Origin: Arbacia lixula
Lineage: Eukaryota > Echinodermata > Echinoidea > Arbacioida > Arbaciidae
DNA length: 64,000 nucleotides
Direction: 5' to 3'
Assembly (NCBI GenBank): GCA_963669155.1
Contig: OZ022576.1
Coordinates: 2,338,746 to 2,402,745, forward strand
A program made the position numbers and the translations under genes. Positions 11,175-21,894 of this stretch are shown here, piece after piece. The notes beneath the pieces were generated by a model, which did no database searches, was not told the DNA's origin, and saw only the letters and a list, made by a program, of their open reading frames with translations. The number at the start of each line of letters is the position of its first letter. Position 1 is the first letter of the stretch.

Positions 11175-12420
11175 CATACTCTCACCCCTTCCTTTTTCAG
11201 GTCAATGCCCTGATTTCCTGCTTATGTATTCAGAGTCACCGATACAGATGACCTCTCTCCCACATAACTCACAAACAAAACAAATAGCACTGTTGTTCTA
11301 CTCCAATATCTACATGATTTTCTTTTTCTGCTTATTACTCTTAGATTATATTTAAATCACCTTTTACAGTACCCTAAAAATAACTCCTACTTAAACTTAA
11401 AAATATGTACCTTTCTTCAGTGTTGAAATCAGCCTAATATTTTGACTGCTTTTTAACTAAATTGTTGCATTTTGTACCACTGTACCAGCAAGTCCAAATG
11501 AGCAGGGGGAGAAGATATTTACTTAAACAAACTTAAATTCTGTAGAGCTGATAAAATGCAACAGTGCTTGTATTTAGTCACGTTATCTTTAACAAATATG
11601 TAGGCAGCATGATTGTGTCAATTCGATCTTGTCAACATATGTGTAATCATTATTTGTGTAGAGTTGGGCTGACTCGCAGAAATAACTCCATATTTACCCA
11701 CTTGAAAAAGGGCAGGGGTGCAGAGGTACATTAATATGTAATGTAAGTCAATAAAGGTGAGTTTAACTATGCAGATATAGTTAGCAAATATCATGTTATA
11801 CTCATTGCTACATAGCTTTCTAATCACCAAAATGCTCCTGTACAGGATTTCATGTGATGCAAGAAAACATGGATCTGTGACTCCGTGCAACATCAAGATA
11901 ATGTTTTTACTGACGCAAATGAAATTCTTACGACTAGATCTGAAAATTAAAGCTAACAGGAATGCTATCACTTCTCTCTCAGTAATACATGAAAGTACAT
12001 GAAAGTACATGTAGAATGTAACATTGTCAGAAAGTAAATTTAAGACAAACAAGTAATAATTAATATGATATGTCATCTACCGGTACACTATAAAACTTGC
12101 TTCATACATTTTATGGTAAAGATAAAGATATTGACATACTGGAGCTGATGTTTGTTTTTGTGCATGTGGGTACAGAACATGTATGTTTTGCAAATCATTA
12201 CAATACATTCCAGCTGCTTGTACTATGAATGCTGTACTTTGTTACATGCTGGAATATGACTCAATCTTTCCACTGAGCTACAACAGCAGCTTGGAGCAAA
12301 CACAACACAAGGAGGTACATACAGGCAACAGGAGGACTGAAAAGGGTGACAAAAGGGGGGAGAAAAGAGAGAAAAAAGGGGGAATTTATAATTAAACAGT
12401 ACTTGTGGCAAAAGATGTGG
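11172..12420. other. Non-coding interval
   Basis: AT-rich. A short duplication, ACATGAAAGT, sits at about 11988-12008. No exon supported on either strand. Confidence 0.4.
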
Positions 12421-12444
12421 CACAGAGACAAACATAATGGAGAC

Positions 12445-12490
12445 ATGGGGTGCGAGAAGACGGAGAAGCCGAGAAGACGAGAAGACGTCT
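12445..12490. repeat. Degenerate GAGAAGACG short repeat
   Basis: GAGAAGACG-type units recur about four times (CGAGAAGACGGAGAAGCCG and following bases). Confidence 0.7.
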
Positions 12491-12874
12491 GTGGTATCTG
12501 GAGGACTTGATGGATGATGGAGCTTGTGTCACTGTGCCACTTAACAGGCAAGCACTGAGGAGAATGCTTGGAGCTACGTCTTAACCATGCAGCCCGGCCA
12601 CGTTGATGCAGCTGCCTGTCCCGTAAAAGCAGCAGTTTAAGGAACGCCAGAGGGTTAACGAACTCACCTCGCTTCCCCTCCATATATTATCACCTTACGC
12701 ACATCTCTCAGCACTCAATGTGTCTCCATACCCGGTGTCGGGTTTGTGCAGGTTTCCATCTGGTGCCAAGAGTTCACGTTCCACACATAATTACTTTTTC
12801 AAACACTCGCATCTATAATTAACAAATTTTCTTGCTTCCTGAGTAAGCATTTAATAAAGTGGACTTCTCTCCGT
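12491..12874. other. Non-coding interval, relatively GC-rich
   Basis: Read on the minus strand, TTAACCCTCTGGCGTTCC ends at 12657 and resembles a TTAA-type transposon tip, but no partner end was found. No exon supported. Confidence 0.35.
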
Positions 12875-13146
12875 TCACTCATATTTCTCTCTCCATTCTC
12901 TCCTTTTCTCTTTCTCTCCCTTTCCATCTCTCTTCATCTCTCTATTATCATTCCATTTATTCTTCTCCGAGTTCTCTCTCTTTTCTTCCCTTTTTCTCTT
13001 TCTCTGTCTTTTTCTGTCTGCTTCTCCAACTCTCTCTTCTAATGCATCTACCCCCCCTCTCTCTCTCTCTCTCTCTCTCCCTCTCTCTATCTCTCTCTCT
13101 CTCCCCTCTCTCTCTCTCCATCTCTCTCTCTCTCTCTTCCTCCCTC

Positions 13147-13184
<38 letters not shown>

Positions 13185-13205
13185 CACTCCTTCTCTATCT
13201 CTGTC
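12875..13205. repeat. CT-rich polypyrimidine tract
   Basis: Long pyrimidine stretch with pure (CT)n blocks at about 13058-13078, 13092-13140 and 13153-13180. Minus-strand Arg/Glu frames are repeat translations. Confidence 0.92.
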
Positions 13206-13769
13206 CCCATACCAATGTCTCTGCAAATTACCTCTAACTTTACAACATAGGCACTAACTCTGCTTTTAGTTTGTAGAGCACAAAAAACTCAAGTTACACT
13301 TCTCTATATGTCCAAGTGCACAACATAAAGCAAACTTTTCTATGTATTCCTTAGTTTCAACTCACCACTCAATGTGTGGTACAATGACCCAGAGAAAAGG
13401 TGTCATATCATACAAAAACACATAAAAATCCTACAGAAACACAAAATTGACACCACTTTCTAAGGGACACTTGGGTCATGTTTTCTAAAAACATGTAGGA
13501 AGTAGTTGCAATATCCTTACATGGAAATTGAAATAAAGCTATTCGATCTCATGGAAATATATGTAATATCATTGCATGGCTATAGATTTGAAAGTATTCA
13601 TTTATTTTCTGATATACATACAGTTCCAATATTGTGAGATGGACATGCCCTTCATATTGTTTTCATAGAGATGTTGCATTATGTTTTCTGATAACATAGA
13701 AATCCAATATCATGGCATTGACACAGATATTATACTTTCTGGAAGATGGATTTATTTTGATTTCGATCA
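13206..13769. other. Non-coding interval
   Basis: AT-rich. No feature supported. Confidence 0.4.
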
Positions 13770-14120
13770 CATGCAAATAAAAGCAATATACCCTCGTGAA
13801 CCCTGATTTCATACCCAATTCATATGGATATGATGTTTTCCTTCTCTTTCCAATGATGCTTGGACTGTATGTTTATGGCAGCAATAGGCCTGCTGACTGC
13901 ACTAATTACTTTTTTCCAAATCAATGTGCCCCTGTCGAGCCCTGCTCAATCAATAGCAATCAATCGGGCTCTCCTGACTGCAGAGGCAGAATATTACCCT
14001 CTCGTTTATTGCACTGCCACTCCGAACGTGAAATCCCTTCATTTGGCATACACCATGCATATTCATGTTGTCTGGAACACAATAATATCTTGTTAACCAC
14101 TAATTGTTGGTTGTGAACAC
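13770..14120. promoter_or_regulatory. Candidate conserved element with stacked homeodomain-like sites
   Basis: Contains ACTAATTAC (13899-13907), CAATCAATAGCAATCAATCG (13948-13967) and CATGCATATTCATG (14055-14068) within 170 bases. Two overlapping plus frames stay open here (106 and 78 codons) without splice support. Motif clustering makes an intronic enhancer a reasonable reading; conservation was not testable. Confidence 0.2.
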
Positions 14121-14391
14121 ATAATGGTGATCGACTTGCCAGCTAATGATCTGACAAATGTCATACACCTTCATCCCCCTTGAAAAACTGCTTGGTCTAT
14201 ATCCATTTACCTGATGCTATAATCATTTGTACATTGGCAGTATTTCAGGATTTAAAATGCTAGCTAGTGCTGGGAAATGGCATTGATTCTGGCACAGGAA
14301 CTAATTGAAATATATTTAGCGAGGTACCCAAGAGCATCTCTTACAGCTATTGTAAATATAGAACTGTAGATATGTATACAGGTTAGAAAGA

Positions 14392-14635
14392 GAGGGGTGA
14401 GAGAGAGTCTGAGAGAGATGGAGAGAGGGAGGAGATCGGGGGGGGGGGGGGGAGGAGAGGGAGAGAGAGAGAGAACAGAGAGAGGATGATAAACATACAA
14501 AAGGAGATACATGTAGGGGGTAGGGCTAGAGCCAAAAAAGAAAGGTGGGAGTGTTCAAGTAGAAAAAGGGGGAGACAGGGGGGAGCAAGAGGGACAGAGG
14601 GGGACCGAGACAGAAAGAGAGAGAGAGAGAGACCC
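14392..14635. repeat. GA-rich polypurine tract with G15 run
   Basis: GAGAGA blocks surround 15 consecutive G at 14438-14452. Polypurine lies on the plus strand, opposite in sense to most neighbouring tracts. Confidence 0.92.
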
Positions 14636-15224
14636 CAGTCTGCATCAAATGAATAATTGTCGAGAAAGAAACAAAATGGCCTCTAGGCAGTTCTTTTTTG
14701 ATCTTTTATGCAGAGATATATTATTCCGTTGCATTCTCTTATATAATAGGAAATGAATCATCTTAATAACATGTTCCTTCATATCAGGAAACTTCTCCAT
14801 ATAAATAACATTCATTTCCAATGCCTCTACACGCATCGCAAAAGGCCCTTTGGGTAAATGGCTTGCAAAACAAGTTCACACAAGCATGGTACATGCCAAA
14901 ATCACATTGTGCTTATCCTATCATACAATAACATGTAGCATTCCACTATCTTCAAAGTTTTAAAAAGTTCTTTATGCCGGAACTGAACTGGAGAAGAATG
15001 CACTTAATAAAATAAAGTGTGAACATGGCATAGATGAGCCATGGCAAAGCATCCATCCTTCAGAATCGAACTGCAAAGTAGCAAAAAAAGAGAAAGAAAG
15101 AGAAATGTCCAATTTGGATTCTCATTCATTTACATTTCAACCCTTCTACACCCTAATCTCCACGCCCCCTGATCTCCACCCCCATTCAAAAAGGGATGAA
15201 ATAAACCATCCTTTCACTCACTCC
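14636..15224. other. Non-coding interval
   Basis: No supported feature. Confidence 0.4.
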
Positions 15225-15264
15225 TTTCCCTCCCACTCTCTCTCTCTCCTTCTCTCTCCCTCTC

Positions 15265-15331
<67 letters not shown>
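15225..15331. repeat. (CT)n microsatellite
   Basis: A near-perfect CT run of about 65 bases (15267-15331) is preceded by CTCC-interrupted pyrimidines. Confidence 0.94.
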
Positions 15332-15332
<1 letters not shown>

Positions 15333-16324
15333 ATGTATGCAAATATTTCTCCAAGCTACCTGTTGTCCACCAAGATTTTAATCTAGTCTCCTTTGAGGCC
15401 CAAACAAAAGGATTAACAAACATAACATTGTACATATAGGAAATTGCCCTAATCCTCTTAGATAAGTCCCTTTCTCTGTGGCCATGTTGGTAAAAGCAGG
15501 ATTATGTTAAGTAGGTAACTGTAAACAGTTGTCAAGGATACCCTTTATGTTGAGATTGGTTTCATTAAAGACTGGTACTCAGTGTATACTGTAGATGCTT
15601 GCCATTGAAGAGTGTGCTTAGTATACAAGAGGCAAGCATGGCAATAGAGGAAGCAGAGCAATATGGACACTTGAAATAAAGCAAATAAATAACCATTTAG
15701 GAATGTCACCTGAAGTGAACTTATTTTAAATGTAGGTCTGTTATTTACCTATGACACTACCTCATAAAGAGTCTCTATTCTTCAGGAGGTTGTGGTTATA
15801 AAGACCTAGAAAAAGAATTTGAAGAAGGTCTTTCATGTCTTCACAAAAAAGCATTCTGTCAATGAGGACTTAACATGTTTTCATAAAAGGTTTCTAAATT
15901 ATATTTCTTAATCTATTTTAAAATTCCGGTGAATATAAGCCTTTTTCAGATTATGTTCATTCTCCTACAAATTGTATTTCTACATGTTTCCAAAATAAGT
16001 CCTTGTCTAATAGGACAGCTGCAACTTGTTCCTCTGTGATAAACATTCAATATTTATCTAACACACAAACCCACATCTCGGATCCAATCTGCAATGAAAA
16101 CGTCTTCATATGAAAATGGAACGTTCTGAGTGGAATTATATTATTGATTTTAAATCACATCAGTCTTTTCCATCTCTTCTCAAAATTGAAATCTTTCAGC
16201 TCTCATAAACACATTTCAATCAATCGTAATCACTTCAGCATATGTTAATTCTAACCTATTTTTACAGGCGTCTGGTATATTATGCTAATTTATCCTCCAC
16301 CGATAGGAGACTGTAGACTACGAT
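15332..16324. other. Non-coding interval
   Basis: AT-rich. A CTATTTTTACAG acceptor-like site ends at 16268 with only 15-28 open codons after it; not enough to call an exon. Confidence 0.4.
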
Positions 16325-16565
16325 TAGCAGAGAGAGATACGAGGACCAAAGATTGAGAATATGATCGATGGAGAGAGGGAAAAAGAAAAGGACAGAGAAA
16401 GTGATATGGGGAGAAGCAAGAGGGACAGATAGGAGAGTGAGAGAGACATGGAGAACGAGAGAGGGAGATAAGGGGAGAGAGGGAGGGAGAGTTGAAGAAA
16501 ATGAGAGATGGAGAGTGGGAGAGCGGGAGGGGGGAGAGAAATGAGACGAGGAGAGAAAGAGGCCA
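16325..16565. repeat. GA-rich polypurine tract
   Basis: Degenerate GAGAGA/GGGAGA purine sequence of about 240 bases on the plus strand. Confidence 0.9.
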
Positions 16566-17224
16566 TGAAAGCATCATCAGAGGTACTTGGGCTGTTAGCA
16601 GAGTCTCTATGGGGAGACGGTTGAGATTACATATAGCAGACAGATGTTCTTACTCCAGGCAACATTACTGCTTTCATTTCAGATTCCATCTTATGAAATA
16701 AAGGACCGTTTAATCTGGCTCATATTCATGAACTCTGTCTAATGCATGCATTAACCTCTCCCAATATGAAATGACAAATCCATACACAGCTTTAAAACAT
16801 GGAGGACATATCAATTGTGAAACAAATATTTATCACAAAAGATTGATTGATTGATTGATTGATAACATGCAAAAAATACTTCACAATATCATTGGAAAAA
16901 TTCTTTTTCAATTATATATGCAAATTTTCACAATTCAAAGAATCTCATGAATAGCAAAATTACATACTAATGTAACAATGAAAGTGGAATTACTGTTCAT
17001 GTTTTTTCACATTTTGACTATATAAAGTCATGTGAGCAAAAAGGTATGAACTTGGTCATAATTTCATAGTGGTATGTTTACCGATGCGGACGTCAGCATT
17101 CTTTTGAATCAAGATCTCTTCTCTGTCTACACCGTATCAATTGGGACTGCAAGTGTGTGGGAGAAAACACACATCTCGAGAATGTCCTGCTCCCCTTGAG
17201 AGCTGACATTTAGTGTTCTTACAG
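16566..17224. other. Non-coding interval with (GATT)5
   Basis: Contains five tandem GATT units at about 16843-16862. The part from about 17080 on has more even base composition. No other feature. Confidence 0.4.
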
Positions 17225-17288
17225 CTCGCTCAAGCCTCCATCAAACATCTCCCTGCCAAGATTTAGAGTCCGATTGAGGAATCTCAAG
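17225..17288 (+). CDS. Weak candidate internal exon, 64 nt
   Basis: GTGTTCTTACAG precedes it and AAG|GTATGC follows, both good splice sites. The second frame is open throughout and would encode SLKPPSNISLPRFRVRLRNLK. No homology is recognised and no phase-compatible partner was identified. Spurious pairing of splice-like sites is quite possible. Confidence 0.13.
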
Positions 17289-17404
17289 GTATGCCATGGC
17301 TAAATTCAAAGTTGACTGAGAGGGTTGCAGCAATCAATCTGTTTACCCATCATTGCTGGTAATTGCTGGGTAACATTTTCTGAGGGGACAGGATCTCTCT
17401 GGGC

Positions 17405-17450
17405 TTGAGGAGAGGGGAAAGGAGGAGGGGGGAGGAGGAGGAAGGGGTTG
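17405..17450. repeat. Short GGA-rich purine tract
   Basis: GGAGGAGG-type purines for about 45 bases, minor. Confidence 0.75.
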
Positions 17451-17914
17451 TTTCTAAATAATCAGCAGCCTGGGAGATGCTTGACACACTTTCCAGCAGA
17501 GCATGAGAAAAGCAGACTCAGGGAAAATGCACATTTCAAATAATTACTCTCGCCGTTATCCAGTGTGTGTTTAAGCTCATATTGAGCAGAGAAAACACAC
17601 AGCATCGCTGCTCACTGTGCATCAGAAACAGGCCTTTGGTGCTCTACTCTACAGACATCAAGAAGTGCCATGCTGACAGAAACAGAAACATAAGGGACCA
17701 GTCCACATATTCTGGGTTTCCATAATCTGTGTTACTTTTCTAGATTCCTTGACATCTGCCCAATAATAGCACCTGAAGTAAAGGTGCCAATTCATATTTT
17801 CCCACAGTAACAGAGTAATGAAATGCATCATAGAACAAAAGTAAATGTACATTCTTTGCTTCCCATATATATTATGTGTGTTTGTTGTTGTTAGTTCTAT
17901 TTGTTTTCCTAGTC
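17451..17914. other. Non-coding interval
   Basis: No feature supported. Confidence 0.4.
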
Positions 17915-17921
17915 CCCCCCC

Positions 17922-17990
<69 letters not shown>

Positions 17991-18080
17991 TGTATGTCAG
18001 TCTACCTCTCTATCTTCCTCCATCCCTCTCTATCTATTAATCTTTCCTCTCTCTCTGTCTCATTGTCTTTCCTTTCAATC
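17915..18080. repeat. C10 plus (CT)n microsatellite
   Basis: Ten C (17915-17924) lead into about 60 bases of pure CT, then CTAT/CTGT pyrimidine sequence. Confidence 0.93.
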
Positions 18081-18603
18081 ACCCACTCAATCCATCTTCT
18101 GTCCATCTCTTCACTCAACAACACATACGTTGGTGACTTCAATGAAATTCTAAAGATGTCGTCATCTTTTCACTCGACTCTTGAGCTGAACTTGCGTCAG
18201 AGGGCTGTCTGTTGCTGAGGTATCACATGGCTGAGCTCTGAATAACAATTATTTTCCTACCACGGCGCTCCCCATTCCACAAAAATACACTGGAGGGCAG
18301 AGTGATGAATGAAAGAAACTGAGGCAAGACATTCTAAACACAATGCTCCCTCTATACCGCACTGAAATGTAACATTAGAATAAACATTTACCTACCTCTT
18401 TACCCTCTCTAAATATAAAGTCTGATGGATTTTTTTTAGCTAGACGTATGTGATATTGGTGGATATACAGCACACATCCAAATGTGAAATTGTCTGCCCC
18501 TGGTCAGTCTGGAAGTTTTGATACCAACACCATTATACCTTAGCTTATACCATAGCCATCCTCTCCCCCATCCCTATGTGTACCCCTCCTCCACCCCACC
18601 CAT

Positions 18604-18636
<33 letters not shown>

Positions 18637-20354
18637 TACATGTACTCCATTTTCCCTTCGCTATCTCTCTTCAACACTTCCTACACTGTATCTATTTCTC
18701 TTTTCATTCATCCTATCGATGTTATTAATTTTCTACATTGCTACTTCCACATCTCCCAAGTCGCCATTCTCCAAACAATACAATGCAATCAAACAAGTTG
18801 CACAGTTGAAATGCATAACATCAACCCCACATCAGATGAAACATCGCTGGCAGCTCTTTGGTATGCTGCACTCAGAATAATTACAATCCACCTGATCAGC
18901 CTAAACTCATTTCCATCTCTGCCACAGAGATTCTGCATAGTGCGTTCTGTGCATGTATGTCATCTGCACTAATCTAATGGATGTGACCTTGTGTGCAAAG
19001 TTCATTGATTTTTCCATGTGTGAAAAATCCATCCCCCCAGCTATATGAATGTATCAGGTCATCAGAGATATATGGTCTACACGCACTCTGTGTGTATGTT
19101 ACCAGCAATCCATATTCGCATAAGCAAATATTGCAATCAAAACTTGATTTGCTGTGCAGTAGATGAAGTAGCAGCAGAAATACTGATGCAGCAGAGTAGA
19201 AAGGATAGATGTAGTATGAACGGTAGTAATAATTCCAATAGTACACCGTTTTTCCCCTACATTATTCACAGGGATAAAAAAAAGACATGCTAAACTGCAA
19301 CCTTTAAAACTTGGCATATTCTTGCACTCCATTTTGAATACTTCATGATTGCCACTGGCACATTCCAAATAAACTGTCAGTGAATGGTTTATTCAAACAC
19401 TCGCTACATGATGCCCCAAGTCATATCAAAAGGTGTTGACATACACGCACACACATACAAGTCTACAATGGAGTCTGCGATTAGAAAGAGTCCTTCATGG
19501 TCACATGATCTCTCATTTCTTCTGCCGCACCTCCACACCTCAGTATGGTTATTACGAGGCCACAACTTCTTGACGTAGACAAGAGTCAGTGTCACGCATC
19601 GCCCATTAAGACGTAGATTATTATCTCTCACCTTCTCCTAATAATATGTTAAAGGTAAGTTGAGTGATAAACAACATCAAAAGACTGCACTTTACCATAG
19701 CCGTGACTGTATGAAATATCTCAAATGTGGAATATTCTACATGTATAGTATTTCAACTCCAATGTGTGCCGGACATATTGCTGTTCTAAGACATTTTGAC
19801 ATACTGGTCTATGGGATTTGTATTGTAAGTATTACTGGTGACAAAATTCAAACAAGGTACATCAAGAGTTAAACCCACACTGCAAACTGTACAGAGCTTC
19901 CACACCCTTTGAATGACAATGGACCAATACTTGTGCTGGCATTGATCCAAATTAAATGTCTTTATTCATGGGATCCATTTAAATTGTAATGGCAATTATA
20001 GTCATCATGTTGAAGAAAGGACTCTTTAATGTGCAATGGTTTGGGTTAAATGCCTCTTCGTGTCTTCTTGAAAAACATGGCAGTTTCCATACCTCTTATT
20101 CATACATACATCTTCCACTACATGTAGACAATCATGGCACTTTTGAGTGAACAGAAAGTGCACTCACTTGCCCCAATGTGGTTAAATGTGCAGTTACCCA
20201 CTGCAATAGAGTACATGCCAACCACAAGTTTGGTGGTGGCTTTTCTCTCCCCATTACTGGAAGAAAGGGCAAACTTTGGTCAGATTTCGTCACACTGCTG
20301 CATTGTTTCTCCCAGTGCCTAACCCATGCAACTCAAACATATGGTTCTGATAGT
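18081..20354. other. Non-coding interval with a short C8-(CT)n
   Basis: A small C8(CT)n lies at about 18605-18637. The rest is AT-rich and featureless to me; no exon convinced on either strand. The THAP-like remnant at 20178 is listed separately. Confidence 0.4.
20178..20297 (+). pseudogene. Possible remnant of a THAP zinc-finger domain
   Basis: The frame reads VVKCAVTHCNR, then FSLPITGRKGKLW. C-A-V-x-x-C-N at the start followed by F-x-x-P and a Trp about 30 residues on resembles the THAP DNA-binding domain of P-element-type transposases. No clear C-x2-H second zinc pair follows in frame (only CVPGTYF later), so if real it is decayed. Chance resemblance is likely. Confidence 0.12.
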
Positions 20355-20390
20355 TTAACTCTTTGTGTGCCAGGGACGTATTTTGGCTGG
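20355..20390 (+). mobile_element. Solo TTAA-type transposon end
   Basis: TTAACTCTTTGTGTGCCAGG begins at 20355 and shares its first 11 bases with the end of the element at 2775, with a similar GCC further in. No inverted partner was found downstream, so this is a truncated copy or coincidence. Confidence 0.35.
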
Positions 20391-21712
20391 AGTAATACAC
20401 ACATATTCAATAGAGCATAGTTCCTGGTCGATAGCAGCAGGAGGTAGATTAAGCCACAGCACTACTGAATTTGACGCTTGAACTTGACTAAATGTCAAAC
20501 CCAAATTGGTCTCTATAAATACAATAAGTCGACCGGACGAGTTGCACTGGTCGGTGCATACATGTAGCTTGTTTTGTGAAAAATTGTATTTTGTCCTTCC
20601 CTTCCAATCTCAATTACTCAGGATATGCATCTGACTGCCCAGAAGACGACGGAATTGATATAAATACGGGCATTCTGCGAATTCCATCTCGCCAACATTC
20701 TTTCTAGCTAGCACGTGTCATCGTCATGATAAAAAAGGCGATCGAGGCTGAAACGTAGAGCCCCGGCCAAGTAAGAAGGCACCATCTTCAATATGTCCCA
20801 CTGGCAGTCTTATAAGCTCCATTTGGAAAATTACTCCTCATTTCTCTTGTCAGGGAATGGAGACGAGGTGATTTGGAGATGATGATAGCTGCAGCCCAAA
20901 ATAAAATGCATCCCCGATTGCGATGCCTAGATCGCATTGCATCTCGCTGACGTGCCTGTCTCCTTCTGTGCAGTCTTTTATCTTCTCCTTCCTGTCCTTT
21001 TATTTTTACTCAAATCAAAGTGTTGTTATAAAAAGAGGACAAAAAGAAGAAAACCAAATCAAGACAATGAATGTGTGTTTTTATTGTTTTTGTTACACAT
21101 TATTTCTTCCTACCAGTATGTTTTCTTCTCCTTTTTTTGCAATTATGCAATGTTCAATTTCTGTCTCACACATCATAATTTTAAAGGACTCTTTTTTTTT
21201 TAATAATAGCTGTTTTATGAAGTTTACAATGACATTCTACTTAACAACTGACTTCCATACATAATACAAGTTTTATTACTTTTTGAGTAATAAAATGTTA
21301 ATATCCTTCCGCATGTAACAGATGGCAAACACAGTGCAAAGTTTATTGTTCAAAAATTTGTTAACACATTATGTAAATATGCACTTCGGTTGTACATTAG
21401 ATTATGTGCCATACTTCAAGTAATCATTTAAGTTAAACACGGCATGCTACTTTCCACCCAAATTCCAAGAAGCATGATAGTGTAATAAACCATTGACTAA
21501 TTCAAATCTTAGCCCTTCCACCCTTAATACATTATAAACGCATGAGTGTAAACTATATCATTCAAAATTTTCTAACACTCAGAATGCAAAATGTGTTCTG
21601 CAAGTTACATGTACGTGCGAATGTAAATAATGTTCTACCACCTCATTGGGATTATATTCATAAGATGTACGGAATGCTCTCCCTCAACCCATCTCTCTAT
21701 CTCTGATTCCAG
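20391..21712. other. Non-coding interval
   Basis: The 20520-20960 part has higher CpG content and words such as GTCGACCGGACGAG, and could be regulatory. From 20970 on it is T-rich. No exon recognised before 21713. Confidence 0.4.
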
Positions 21713-21894
21713 CGGACATACTGATAAGCGAGTCCTCGGGCTGCTCTCAAGAAGCACTCAGTGTCTCGACCGATCAACAAGGAAATGGACGGAAGGACCC
21801 GAGTGAAAAGATATCATCAGCGCTGGCAATCATGATATGTGATGTCACTTCTGTTATGTCTGATGCTTCCAGGATGCTCTCTTTGCACTGGTAG
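21713..21894 (+). CDS. Candidate terminal coding exon, unknown product
   Basis: A strong pyrimidine tract (CTCTCCCTCAACCC...ATCTCTGATTCCAG) ends in AG at 21711-21712. After two bases that would complete a split codon, the frame is open for 59 codons: DILISESSGCSQEALSVSTD, then QQGNGRKDPSEKISSALAIM, ending ...SRMLSLHW and TAG at 21892. Composition is close to 50 percent GC against AT-rich flanks and the peptide looks Ser-rich but not repetitive. No AATAAA close downstream and no family match. The minus strand has its own weak acceptor and a CA|GTATGT donor but no frame open across that interval. It could equally be a conserved regulatory block. Confidence 0.28.

Noticed and set aside
11201..11251. 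A short 3' exon after the very strong CCTTCCTTTTTCAG acceptor
   Set aside because: Only 16 codons follow before a stop, and CT microsatellites ending in CAG mimic acceptors easily.
12261..12683. A 140-codon minus-strand frame
   Set aside because: Half is low-complexity Leu/Ser/Pro from a purine-rich plus strand. No splice or family evidence.
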